Assembly (NCBI RefSeq): GCF_002280785.1
Contig: NZ_NCEQ01000006.1
Location: 62,001 to 126,000, forward strand
Direction: 5' to 3'
From: Brevundimonas subvibrioides
Lineage (GTDB): Bacteria > Pseudomonadota > Alphaproteobacteria > Caulobacterales > Caulobacteraceae
Length of the DNA stretch: 64,000 nucleotides
Below the pieces are notes generated by a model. The model saw only the letters and a program-made list of their open reading frames with translations. It made no database searches and was not told the origin of the DNA. The position numbers and the translations under genes were made by a program. Numbering within the stretch: position 1 is the first letter of the stretch; every line of letters starts with the position of its first letter. Below, in pieces: positions 8,221-17,067 of this stretch.

Positions 8221-9443
8221 GCCGCCCGCTCCAGAATGGTCACGACGGTCGCGGCTTCCTCGACGCCGAGGAAGCCGCCGCCGTTCTCGGCCGCGGCGAT
8301 GCGCGCGCCCTCGACCTGCCGCGCCCCGGCCTCGCCGCGCAACTGGGTGGTCAACTCGAACAGCTGGGCGATCCCGGTCGCCCCGACCGGATGCCCCTTG
8401 GACACGAGACCGCCTGACGGATTGACCGGCGTCCGGCCGCCCAGGGCGAAGTCGCCTGCGCGAAGGCGGGCGCCGACGGTGCCCGGTTCGGCCAGACCCA
8501 GGTTCTCGATTTGCTGCACCTCGGCATAGGCGGTGGCGTCATGGACCTCAACGAGATCGACGGCGACCGGCCCGATGCCGGCCTGTTCGTAGGCCTTCGC
8601 CGCCGCGCGGCGGCCGATATGATTCTCGAAGTCGTTCGCCGCCCGGTCGCTGGCGCTGACGAGGACGCAGGCGCGCACGCGGACAGCCCGCCCCGGCCCG
8701 CACAGGCGCGCCAGACCGGCCGCCGAACAGACCACCGCCGCAGCCGCACCGTCGCTGACAGGGGCGCACATGGCGCGGGTGAAGGGGAAGACCACGGGCT
8801 TGTCGGCCAGCACCTGGTCGACCGTCATGGGCGTGCGGTACTGGGCGCGCTCGTTCAGGGCGCCGACGCTGTGGTTCTTGGACGCGATACGGGCGAAGTC
8901 TTCCTGGGTCGTGCCGTGGCGAGCCATATGGGCGCGGGCCTGGGCGGCATAGAGGTCCATGAACAGGCTGCGATCGGGCCCAGGGTCTTCGCCGCCCATC
9001 GACCGGATATAGGCGACGACCCCCTCGCGGTCGTGGATGTCCGTGCCGCCGGCGAAGGCCGCGGCGACGCGCTCGGGGCGGTCCGGCCAGACCATCTTCT
9101 CGACCCCGACGATCAGGGCGATATCGCCCGCGCCGGCCTTGATCCAGTGGATTGCCGAGAGCAGCGCCGTCGAGCCGGAGGCGCAGGCGTTCTCGACGTT
9201 CACGACCGGAATACCGGTCAGGCCCAGCGGCCGCAGGGCGATCTGGCCCCGCACCGTGTTCTGGCCCTCCAGCATCGGCTGGCGCGTGTTGGAGAACCAG
9301 GCCGCCTCGATGTCGCCGACGGCTGCGCCCGCGTCGGCAAGGGCCGCCGTCACGGCCTCGGCGGTCAGGGACTTGACGCTGTCGTCCGGCCGCTTGCCGA
9401 AGCGGGTCATCGAAATCCCGGCGATGAAGACGTCGCCGCTCAC
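8217..9443 (-). CDS. Thiolase-like protein lacking the second catalytic cysteine
   Basis: A 408-residue SCP2-type thiolase-fold protein. The nucleophile position C87 (NVENACASGS) and the GHPVGATG loop are present, but the usual HDCF motif reads EVHDATAYAEV, so the second cysteine is replaced by alanine. Related thiolase-like proteins without this cysteine (for example Ltp2-type partners of DUF35 proteins) act as retro-aldolases, which makes aldol cleavage a possible role here, though no DUF35 gene is visible. The GTG start at 9443 overlaps the aldehyde dehydrogenase stop as GTGA; its stop overlaps the next ligase as ATGA. The fold is certain; the reaction is open. Confidence 0.85.
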   Translation of the reverse strand: MSGDVFIAGISMTRFGKRPDDSVKSLTAEAVTAALADAGAAVGDIEAAWFSNTRQPMLEGQNTVRGQIALRPLGLTGIPVVNVENACASGSTALLSAIHWIKAGAGDIALIVGVEKMVWPDRPERVAAAFAGGTDIHDREGVVAYIRSMGGEDPGPDRSLFMDLYAAQARAHMARHGTTQEDFARIASKNHSVGALNERAQYRTPMTVDQVLADKPVVFPFTRAMCAPVSDGAAAAVVCSAAGLARLCGPGRAVRVRACVLVSASDRAANDFENHIGRRAAAKAYEQAGIGPVAVDLVEVHDATAYAEVQQIENLGLAEPGTVGARLRAGDFALGGRTPVNPSGGLVSKGHPVGATGIAQLFELTTQLRGEAGARQVEGARIAAAENGGGFLGVEEAATVVTILERAA

Positions 9444-11125
9444 GCCGGTCTGCGTCGCTGAACGATGCGGAAACGCGAGGCGACGAAGGCGAGGTCCGCG
9501 AGGCAGGCATTGCCCGCCGGGTTCAGCCCCGTGACGTGATAGTCGCTGTATGCGGCGGCGAAGTTGATCCACATCGCGCCGGTCAGGTTGATCGACAGAT
9601 TGGCGCCGGCGGCCTCGTAGGCGGGCGTGGCGCTGTCGATGAAATCCTCGTCGGTCGAATAGAGGTAGGACGAGATCGAGCCCTTGGTGCGGGCGAGCCA
9701 GGTGGCCTCCATCACCGCCTCGTCGGCGTCCTTTCTCACCAGGAACAGGACCGGACCGAACCGTTCCTCCGCATACAGATCGACGTGTTGGCCGTCCTCC
9801 ACGGCGATGACCAGCGGGGTCAGGGTGCGGGCGGCCGGGAACTGCGGATGGGCGTAGGGCGCGGGGTCGCGGATCGTCCGCACCCCGGCCAGGTCTGTGA
9901 CGGCGGCGCGCGCCTCGGCCACGACCGTCAGGGACACCTCGCCCTGGATCGCGCCCATGATGCCGGCCGCCTGCGCGGGGTCGGAGGCGATGGCGTCGAT
10001 CTGTTCGACGATGGCGGCGGACATGGGCTCGAACAGATCGGGCGCGATGTAGATCACCTGCGGGCTGGTGCACATCTGGGCCGAGAACAGGCTGGACGAA
10101 CGGGCGACGGCGCGGGCGACCGCGTTGAGATCGGCGACGCTCTCGATGACCACCGTGTTGACCCCGGCCGTCTCGGTGAACAGCGGCTTGCCGACGACCG
10201 TGCGTTCCAGATAGCCGCCGTAGCGGGGGCTGCCGGTGAAATCGATGATCTGCACCCGCGGGTCGTCGACCAACATCTGCGCGACAGGATCTGTGAGGGT
10301 ATCGACGGCGAGCGTCACCAGGTTGGGATCGAAGCCGAACTCGGTCAGCACGGCGCGGCTGGTCTCGACCACGATGGCCATGGGCAGGATGGCGATGGGG
10401 TGCGGCTTGACGATGACCGGATTGCCGGTGGCCAGGCTGGCGAACATCGCCGGATAGGCGTTCCACGTCGGGAAGGAGGCGCAGCAGATCACCAGCCCCA
10501 CGCCGCGCGGGACCAGCACATAGGTCTTCTCCAGGGTGACCTCTTCACCGGCGAAGGTACGGCGCCAGGTCGCCGACGGCGCCACATCGCGCATCGCCTT
10601 GGCGGCATAGGCGAGCGCCTCGACCCCCCGGTCCAGCGCATTGGGGCCGGAGCCGCTGAACGCCTGGGTATAGCTCTGGCCGGCGACATGCATGACCGCG
10701 TGGGCCATCTCGAAATTTCGGTCGTAGAGACGCGCCGCGATCTCCAGGCACAGGGCGATGCGCAATTCGAAATCGGCCTCGCGCCAGTCGCCCATGGCGC
10801 TCACGGCCGAAGCGACCAGGGCCTCCGGATCGCTCTGCGGATAGCGGATGCCGAGCGGCTTCTGGGTGAAAGGCGAGACCTCCTCGCCGACCTCGCCGAC
10901 GACGCCGGGTTGGCCCAGGTCGAAGGTCGTGCCCAGACGCGCCTCGAACGCCGCCTTGCCCGCGCCCGGCTTGTCGGGGCCGTGGATCTTCGTGGACGGA
11001 CTGTCGCTGTAAGGGCTCCAGCTCTTGCGGGTCTCGACCGCGTCGATGGCGGACGCCAGCGTCGGCGCATGGCGCGCGATCAGCGCGATGCGACGGTCGT
11101 CCAGACTGGTCGCGGACCCGTCCAT
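9440..11125 (-). CDS. paaN: PaaN-like aldehyde dehydrogenase
   Basis: A 561-residue NAD(P)-dependent aldehyde dehydrogenase of the stand-alone PaaN type, longer than ordinary ALDHs because of an N-terminal extension. The pattern AFEARLGTTFDLGQPG and the segment CASFPTWNAYPAMFASLATGNPV are recalled from PaaN proteins annotated in phenylacetate clusters. The catalytic cysteine is C352 in SAQMCTSPQ, and a glutamate sits in FTETAGVN. No other paa gene (paaABCDE, paaG, paaZ) is in view, so it probably oxidises an aldehyde from dioxygenase cleavage or ring opening rather than working in the classical pathway. It starts one base into the upstream thiolase stop (TGATG). The symbol reflects family likeness only. 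Confidence 0.8.
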   Translation of the reverse strand: MDGSATSLDDRRIALIARHAPTLASAIDAVETRKSWSPYSDSPSTKIHGPDKPGAGKAAFEARLGTTFDLGQPGVVGEVGEEVSPFTQKPLGIRYPQSDPEALVASAVSAMGDWREADFELRIALCLEIAARLYDRNFEMAHAVMHVAGQSYTQAFSGSGPNALDRGVEALAYAAKAMRDVAPSATWRRTFAGEEVTLEKTYVLVPRGVGLVICCASFPTWNAYPAMFASLATGNPVIVKPHPIAILPMAIVVETSRAVLTEFGFDPNLVTLAVDTLTDPVAQMLVDDPRVQIIDFTGSPRYGGYLERTVVGKPLFTETAGVNTVVIESVADLNAVARAVARSSSLFSAQMCTSPQVIYIAPDLFEPMSAAIVEQIDAIASDPAQAAGIMGAIQGEVSLTVVAEARAAVTDLAGVRTIRDPAPYAHPQFPAARTLTPLVIAVEDGQHVDLYAEERFGPVLFLVRKDADEAVMEATWLARTKGSISSYLYSTDEDFIDSATPAYEAAGANLSINLTGAMWINFAAAYSDYHVTGLNPAGNACLADLAFVASRFRIVQRRRPA

Positions 11126-12273
11126 CAGCCCAGTCGCTCGACAATCATCGCCGAGCCGACGCCCTGGGCTCCGTGCGCCACGACGATGCCGTAGCGTCCT
11201 TCGCAGGCGTCGAGCGCGTCCAGCAGCGACGACAGCAGGATGGCGCCGGTCGCCCCCATCGGGTGGCCCTTGGCCATGTGGCCGCCGCCGACATTGACCT
11301 TGTCGGGGTCGACCTTCCGCTCGCGCATGAACTTGACGATGGTGACGGCGAAGGCCTCCATGAACTCGATCCGGTCCATGTCGTCGAGGCTCAGGTTCGC
11401 CCTGGCCAGCGCCCGGTCCATGGCCGTGAACCCGGCGGTCAGGGACGCGGCCGGGTCGCCGCCCGCCTCGGCATAGGCGACGATCTTCGCGCGCGCCCCG
11501 GCCGCCTCGCCGGTGACGATGGCGAGGCCGGCGCCGTCACACATCGGCGGGGCGTGGGCGACGGTGTGTCGGTGGTCGATGACCCTGCCTTCCAGAGCCT
11601 CGGCATACTGTTCGCCCAGCGCGCCGAAGGCGGCGGGCATGGCGGCCAGGCTCTCGGCGGTGGTCGAGCCCCGGGCCGGTTCCTCCTTGTCGAGGCCGTT
11701 GAGCGGAATTCGGGATTTGACCAGGGGCGTGCCCTCGGCGGCGGCCGTCCTTTGCTGCGAGGTGAGGGCCGCGGCGTCCATCTCCTCGCGGCTGACGCCG
11801 AGGTCCTCCGCCAACCGGTCGGCGGCGACGACGACGGGGATGTAGCGGGTACGCGGCGGGAAGCTGGCGTCCTCGTAGTAGTCGGCCTTGTCACCCATGA
11901 AAGGCACGCGCGACATCATCTCGACCCCGCCGGCCAGAGCGGTTTTCGCCCCGCCCGCCTCGACCATCTGCGCCGCCTGCCCGATCGCGGTCAGGCCCGA
12001 GACGCAGTAGTTGTTGATCGAGAAGGCATAGGCCTCGTCCGGCAGCCCGGCGTACATCTTGGACACCAGGGCGACGTTCGCCCCCTGCGCCCCGACCTGG
12101 CCGACGGCTCCCAGGATCAGGGCGTCGACCTTTCGCGCCGCGCCGCCATTGCGGGCGTCGAGGGCGTCGATCAAACCGCCGATCAGCTCATGCGGCTTCA
12201 TCGAGGCCAGGCCTCCGTCGGGGCGGGCCTTGGCGCGCGGCGTGCGCACGGCGTCCAGAATGTATGCGGTCAT
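11125..12273 (-). CDS. Thiolase family protein with altered active site
   Basis: A 382-residue degradative-type thiolase fold. The nucleophile C90 (NNYCVSG) and H337 in GHPMGATG are present. Two otherwise conserved positions are changed: NEAFA reads MEAFA, and the C-terminal cysteine of the CxGGGxG loop is replaced by H367 (VAHGAQGVGSAM). The C-terminal cysteine normally acts as general base/acid, so the enzyme may run a different or one-way reaction. The gene lies 22 bases after the carotenoid oxygenase gene and is coupled to the PaaN-like gene by TGATG. GGGGAG precedes the ATG. The family call is sound; thiolytic activity is doubtful. Confidence 0.85.
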   Translation of the reverse strand: MTAYILDAVRTPRAKARPDGGLASMKPHELIGGLIDALDARNGGAARKVDALILGAVGQVGAQGANVALVSKMYAGLPDEAYAFSINNYCVSGLTAIGQAAQMVEAGGAKTALAGGVEMMSRVPFMGDKADYYEDASFPPRTRYIPVVVAADRLAEDLGVSREEMDAAALTSQQRTAAAEGTPLVKSRIPLNGLDKEEPARGSTTAESLAAMPAAFGALGEQYAEALEGRVIDHRHTVAHAPPMCDGAGLAIVTGEAAGARAKIVAYAEAGGDPAASLTAGFTAMDRALARANLSLDDMDRIEFMEAFAVTIVKFMRERKVDPDKVNVGGGHMAKGHPMGATGAILLSSLLDALDACEGRYGIVVAHGAQGVGSAMIVERLG

Positions 12274-12295
12274 AAGCTACTCCCCGAGGTTCGGA

Positions 12296-13762
12296 TCAGG
12301 CCGCGATCTGGTCGCCGGGCGCCCAGGTTCCGTGGAATCCGGCGGGCACGCGGACGGGCAGGGGGATGCGTGCGATCGGGCCCTTGTCGAAGTCCTGGGC
12401 GTTCAGGACCTGCACCTCCGAGGTTCCGTCCGGCGCCGTGGCGAAGACCACGACATAGCCGTCGTCTTCGGACGTCGATCCGACGCGGGGTGCGAACACG
12501 GGCTCGGACCCGCCGATGCCGCCGCCGAACTTGTACTCCTGCGCCTGACCGGTGCCGAGGTCGTACTTCAGCAGACCATCGAACCGCTGCAGTTCCTCCG
12601 GCGCCATCGACACGTGGTAGGACCATTTCGACCTGGCGCCGGTGTGGTCGAGGTTGATCACAGGGAATTCGCCGATGCGGTCGTCGAGCTGGCGTTTCTT
12701 CACCTCGCCCGTGACCATGTTCATCCGCCACTCGACGGGCACGGCGTTCAGCGCCAGAACGTTGACCATCGAGGCGTAGGGGCCATAGGCCGGGTTTGGC
12801 GGGAAGCCGTTCGGCTGCATCATGCAGGCGGTCATGACGACCTCGTCGCCGTCCTCCCAGGCGTTGACGACATGATAGATGTAGCAGGTCTCGGTCTCGA
12901 ACCATCTGATCTGGTCGCCCGTGCCGTATTTGGGCGCGACTCCGAACCGGGCCGGCTGATCGGCCACCTTGATCTGCCACATGTGGTTGCGCAGCCCGCC
13001 CTCGGTGAAGACCACCGGCAGGTCGTGCAGGATGACGTAGTTCTCGGTCAGCCCCATATCGTGCGGCAGGCGCGGCCCGGGCAGGTCGACGCGCTGGAAA
13101 TTGGTCAGGACGTTGTCCTTCGACACCACGCCCCAGGTCATCCACGGCTCGGTCAGGGAATAGTCGAAGAAGCAGAACTCGCCCGTCCTCGGATCGACCT
13201 TTCCGTGGGCCGAAACATGGCGTGGCAGGGCGCCGCCGAAGGTCTCGTTACCGAGCGTCTCAAGGGTGCGCGCATCGACCCGCACCGGCTTGCCGGAGAT
13301 ATACCACAGGGCCATCAGCGAGCCGTTGTGGAAGACCAGGTCGGTGTTGGCCGTGTCCTTGTAGACAAGCTCGCCCCGCGTCGAATCCGGCCGCGACTTC
13401 GACGACGGCATCAGGACGCCGCCGGCGCCGATCGCCTTGCCGGCCTTCTCGGCGCGATAGTCGTCGGCGCCGATATAGCGGTTGCGGTACTCCGCCTTTC
13501 CGTTCTCGAAATAGACGGCGTGGATCATGCCGTCGCCGTCGAACCAGTGGTGCATCCCCTCGGGCGCCTCATGTGGATTCGGGCCATTGCGGACGAAGGA
13601 CCCGTGCAGATCCTTCGGGATCTCGCCGATGACCGGCAGTTCCAGCGCCGTCGTCTCGGCCGCGACGGGCTCGTACAGGCCCTGCAGATAGGGATTCAGG
13701 GTGTTAAGGCCGGTCAATTCGCCGGTCGAGATCCTGCGGGCTACGGCGGCGTCGTCGGCCAT
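12296..13762 (-). CDS. Carotenoid oxygenase / lignostilbene dioxygenase family protein (paralogue)
   Basis: A 488-residue iron(II) dioxygenase of the carotenoid cleavage family with all four histidine ligands: H186 (VSAHGK), H234 (LPHDMG), H297 (YHVVNAWEDGD) and H477 (GFHGTW). It shares the overall pattern of the enzyme at 707 (RLPHDM, NAWEDGD, FAPRVGSTSEDDGY) but is clearly diverged, so the two may attack different bonds or different intermediates. It is followed by the thiolase gene after 22 bases. The 65-base gap to the SDR gene upstream holds operator-like motifs, so it may have its own promoter. Substrate is not decidable from sequence. Confidence 0.9.
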   Translation of the reverse strand: MADDAAVARRISTGELTGLNTLNPYLQGLYEPVAAETTALELPVIGEIPKDLHGSFVRNGPNPHEAPEGMHHWFDGDGMIHAVYFENGKAEYRNRYIGADDYRAEKAGKAIGAGGVLMPSSKSRPDSTRGELVYKDTANTDLVFHNGSLMALWYISGKPVRVDARTLETLGNETFGGALPRHVSAHGKVDPRTGEFCFFDYSLTEPWMTWGVVSKDNVLTNFQRVDLPGPRLPHDMGLTENYVILHDLPVVFTEGGLRNHMWQIKVADQPARFGVAPKYGTGDQIRWFETETCYIYHVVNAWEDGDEVVMTACMMQPNGFPPNPAYGPYASMVNVLALNAVPVEWRMNMVTGEVKKRQLDDRIGEFPVINLDHTGARSKWSYHVSMAPEELQRFDGLLKYDLGTGQAQEYKFGGGIGGSEPVFAPRVGSTSEDDGYVVVFATAPDGTSEVQVLNAQDFDKGPIARIPLPVRVPAGFHGTWAPGDQIAA

Positions 13763-13788
13763 GGCTCAAGCTCCATCCATCCAGAAAG

Positions 13789-13821
13789 GCAAGTTACGCG
13801 TGGCGGTATCTTAACGCAAGT
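13789..13821. promoter_or_regulatory. Candidate operator pair upstream of the second carotenoid oxygenase
   Basis: The gap between the SDR gene and the dioxygenase holds GCAAGT at 13789-13794 and again at 13816-13821, the second inside TTAACGCAAGT. Read on the minus strand the latter is ACTTGCGTTAAGA, matching 11 of 13 bases of ACTTGCGTAAAAG at 14749-14761. It also contains the 15-base match to the site at 654. This supports a shared regulator acting on several promoters of the cluster. Confidence 0.42.
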
Positions 13822-13827
13822 CAGGTC

Positions 13828-14730
13828 TCACGCCCTGGGAGGCGTGGCGGCCAGGAACTCCTTGTGAGCGGCTATGCCGTCATGGGGACGCGTCCAGGTC
13901 TCGACAGACATCATCGCCTCGCGGCCCGCGTCGAACCGCTCCAGCGGCATGTCCGGATCCCGTCCGAAATCCAGTCCCGGCCCCTCGACCCGCCAGGCGG
14001 GCCGTACCTTGCCGGCCCCGGCGACCAGGGTCTCGCCGTTCAGTTGACACCCTGCGCTGACCAGCCAGCTGACCACAGGCGCGACCAGTTCGGTCGGCAT
14101 GGCTGCGGCGGTGGCCTCATCGACGTATTTCTCGGTCATGGCGGTCAGGGCGTAGGGCGCGACGGCATTGGCGTGGACGCCTTTGGGCCCGCCCTCCAGG
14201 GCGATGACCCGCATCAGGCCGATCACCGCCGCCTTCGACGCCGAATAGGCCGCCATGCCGTGCACCCCGTGCAGGCCGGCTGCCGAGGTGGTCATCACGA
14301 TTCGGCCCGACCCTTGTTCGCGCATGTGCCGGTAGATCGGCAGGGTCGCCGTAAGGGTTCCGAAGAAGTTGATGTCGAAGACGCCCCGCACCTGTTCGAC
14401 GCTCTGTTTGTGCAGGCTCATCGCCTCGGGCACCCCGGCGTTGTTGATCAGTCCGTCGATGCGACCGAACCCGTCCAGAGCCGCCGCAAGGAGCCGGTCT
14501 CCGGCTCCGTCCTGCTCGACGGCCAGGGCACAGGCCACGGCCTTGCCGCCCTCCGCGCGGATTCGGGCGGCCACCGCATCGGCTGAGGCCGGTTGGCCCT
14601 GAGCCCTGGGTCGGGTGTTGACCACCACACTCGCGCCCCGCGCCGCCAGATCCAGCGCATAGGCCAGACCCAGGCCGCGCCCTGCCCCCGTGACGATGAC
14701 AACACGGTTCTCCAGCGATCGGTCGGCCAT
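13828..14730 (-). CDS. Short-chain dehydrogenase/reductase
   Basis: A 300-residue classical SDR, first gene of the minus-strand catabolic operon. The cofactor motif TGAGRGLG is at 14-21, NNAG at 96-99, the catalytic serine near 149 and Y162-x3-K166 in YSASK. The fit to the 3-hydroxyacyl-CoA dehydrogenase-like SDRs of multifunctional beta-oxidation proteins suggests oxidation of a hydroxyl to a ketone ahead of a thiolase. There is no clear acidic residue after beta-2 (VVVNTRPRAQ), which hints at NADP rather than NAD. It diverges from the TonB receptor gene and its start lies next to operator-like repeats. Confidence 0.9.
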   Translation of the reverse strand: MADRSLENRVVIVTGAGRGLGLAYALDLAARGASVVVNTRPRAQGQPASADAVAARIRAEGGKAVACALAVEQDGAGDRLLAAALDGFGRIDGLINNAGVPEAMSLHKQSVEQVRGVFDINFFGTLTATLPIYRHMREQGSGRIVMTTSAAGLHGVHGMAAYSASKAAVIGLMRVIALEGGPKGVHANAVAPYALTAMTEKYVDEATAAAMPTELVAPVVSWLVSAGCQLNGETLVAGAGKVRPAWRVEGPGLDFGRDPDMPLERFDAGREAMMSVETWTRPHDGIAAHKEFLAATPPRA

Positions 14731-14748
14731 GAACTCTCCTCGCTCAAC

Positions 14749-14772
14749 ACTTGCGTAAAAGGACTTGCAAAT
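14749..14772. promoter_or_regulatory. Direct-repeat operator candidate in the SDR/TonB receptor intergenic region
   Basis: ACTTGCGTAA at 14749-14758 and ACTTGCAAAT at 14763-14772 form a direct repeat with a 14-base period. A third related half, GCGCAAG (14784-14790), is in inverted orientation. The second copy is the exact reverse complement of ATTTGCAAGT at 18117-18126, upstream of the feruloyl-CoA-synthetase-like gene. The site lies between two divergent starts, as expected for a shared operator. Confidence 0.45.
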
Positions 14773-14826
14773 CTGGTCTGTTGGCGCAAGCCTCTCGGCA
14801 GAGCTTCCGGCAACAGGAGGCCAATC

Positions 14827-14850
14827 ATGGGAACGGGACCGCCAACATGA
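14827..14850 (+). CDS. Candidate seven-codon leader ORF coupled to the TonB receptor start
   Basis: The ORF MGTGPPT-stop begins six bases after a strong Shine-Dalgarno AGGAGG (14815-14820). Its TGA overlaps the ATG of the receptor (ATGA at 14847-14850). The receptor ATG itself has no good ribosome site at normal spacing, so ribosomes may load at the leader and restart. It could also be chance; a seven-residue peptide cannot be supported by similarity. Confidence 0.35.
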   Translation: MGTGPPT

Positions 14851-17061
14851 AGACCATCATCGGGAAGACCGCGTCCGCCGCCGTGCTGATCCTGGCCGCC
14901 GGCCTGGCCACGCCGACCTTCGCACAAAGCACTGGAACGCCCGCACCGCAGGACGAGGCCGCCTCGCTGGACGACATCATCGTCACCGCCCAGCGGCGCG
15001 AACAGTCGCTGCAGGACGTGCCGATCGCCATCACAGCCTTCGACGCCGAGACGTTGGAGCGTACGGCGGCCCAGGGCATCCAGGATGTGGCGTCCAAGGC
15101 GCCGGGCGTGACCCTGACCCAGTTCAATATCGGCGAGCCCCAGCTCTACATCCGCGGTGTCGGCACCACGAGCGACTCGGCCGCCAGCGACCCCTCCATC
15201 GGGGTCTCCATTGACGAGGTGTCCATCGGTCGAGCTGGAGCCAGTTCCCTGGCCTTCCTCGACATCGAGCGGGTCGAGATCCTGCGCGGGCCCCAGGGCA
15301 CCCTCTACGGCCGCAACGCCTCGGGCGGCGCGCTGAACGTCTATACCCGCAAGCCCCCGGCTTGAAGACACGACGATGGCGCTGCTGCGCTATGGCAGCT
15401 TCAACGAATGGGGCGGCGAGGCGGTGATCAACCGCATGATGGGCGAGGCTTCGGCCGCCCGCCTGGCCGTCCGCGTCAACTCCAACGACGGCTATGCCGA
15501 GAACGTGCCCTCAGAGCGAGGGCTGGAGGGCGGCAGCCAGTTCGGCGCGCGAGTCTCGCTGATGACCGAGGCCGGTCCCTGGACGCTGACCGGATCGGTC
15601 GATGTGTCTCGCGACCGGATGGACGGTCACGCCCGTATTCCGGTCACGACGTCGAGCACGGCTCCGGCCTTTGTCGCCCTCATCAACGGCCTTCGCACCG
15701 GGCTGGATGTTCGCCAGAGCTATTCCTCGCCCGACAACTATCAGGACCGCGACAACTGGGGCGCCACGGTGCGGGCCGAGTATGCCGCCGAGGCGTTCGA
15801 CGTCGTCTCCCTGACCTCCTATCGCAACAACGAATACAGCTGGCGCGATAACCTCGGCGGGCTGCCGTTCCCGAACTTCCCGCTGATGGTCGACGACCGG
15901 GCCACGGAGGACGCCAGCCAGTTCAGCCAGGAGTTCCGCCTGGTTTCCAAGCCGGACTCGGCCGTCAGTTGGGTCGCCGGTGTCTACTACTTCAGCGAGG
16001 ACGTGGACCGCTCGGAGCGCTTCGTCGTCCAGGCCGCCCTGCCGATCGCGCCGCCGTCGTTCGGCGGTGACACGACCTTCAACCAGACCGCCGCGAACTC
16101 GAGCTACGCCGCCTTCGGTCAGGCGACCATTCCGTTCGCCAATATCTGGGAACTGACCCTCGGCGCCCGCTGGACCCATGACGAGCGCGAGATCCATCAG
16201 GTCGCGCTGGACAATGACCTGGGTCTCAACCCGCCCGTCGGCATCCCCCTCGGGCCGACCGGGTCCCCCTACAACGTCCGCGCCGACGCCAGCTTCGAGG
16301 AGCCGACCTGGAAGATCGCCCTGGCGGTCGAGCCGTTCGACAACGTGCGCCTCTATGCTTCCTATGACCGGGGCTACAAGGCCGGGTCCTTCCCGTCAGG
16401 CGCCCAGACGGGCGTCCAGGCCGGCACGCCGCTGCGCTCGGAACTGCTCGACAACTACGAGCTCGGACTCAAGTCGACGGTGATGAACGGCCGGCTGCGC
16501 TTCAACGCCGCCGCCTTCAAGCTCGAGTACGACGATCTGCAGGTCTATGAGCTGCTGGGTCTGAACCTGGTCACGTCCAATGCCCAGGCCGAGGTCAATG
16601 GCTATGAAATCGAGAGCGCCTTCGCAGTCACGAACAACCTGACGATCGGCGGTTCCTACACCTCGCTGGACGCCCAGTTCACCTCGAACGCCGTCTCTGG
16701 CGCCTCGATCCTCCGCTACAACGGCCTGATCCTGCCGCGTTCGCCCGAGAGCCAGTACACCCTGTACGCCGACGGCGAGTGGGATATGTGGGGCGGCGAG
16801 CTGGCTGCCCGCATCGACTATCAATGGACGGACGACTTCTTCTTCGACCCGTCGAACAATCCTGAGGTCCGCTCGCCGGCCCACAGCCTGGTCAGCGCCT
16901 ATGCGTCATGGGAGGCCGCGAACGGGGTGAAGATCGCCGTCTACGGCAAAAACCTGGGCGACGAGGAATACCAGCAGCACATCATCAAGAACGTCGGGGT
17001 GGGCTTCAGCGTCTTCGGCCCGCCACGCTCCTACGGCATCGCGATCAGCCGCAGCTTCTGA
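14847..17061 (+). pseudogene. TonB-dependent receptor, frameshifted (outer-membrane importer)
   Basis: Two reading frames together encode one TonB-dependent outer-membrane receptor of about 737 residues. Part one (14847-15365) has a signal peptide ending TFAQS, a TonB-box-like DDIIVTAQRREQS and the full plug domain (LYIRGVGTTSD, VEILRGPQGTLYGRNASGGALN), then stops. Part two (open from before 15376, ATG at 15376, to 17061) is the beta-barrel, ending in the expected terminal phenylalanine (IAISRSF). The break falls at a run of five C (15354-15358): with four C the frame reads KPRLEDTTMALLRYG and continues. This is either a real inactivating or phase-variable change, or a sequencing error. It diverges from the SDR gene and probably imported the pathway substrate. 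Confidence 0.85.
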
Positions 17062-17067
17062 TCGGAC

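Noticed and set aside
9440-11125. Classical phenylacetate degradation locus
   Set aside because: Only the PaaN-like dehydrogenase is present; the epoxidase, isomerase and hydratase genes are missing from the window.
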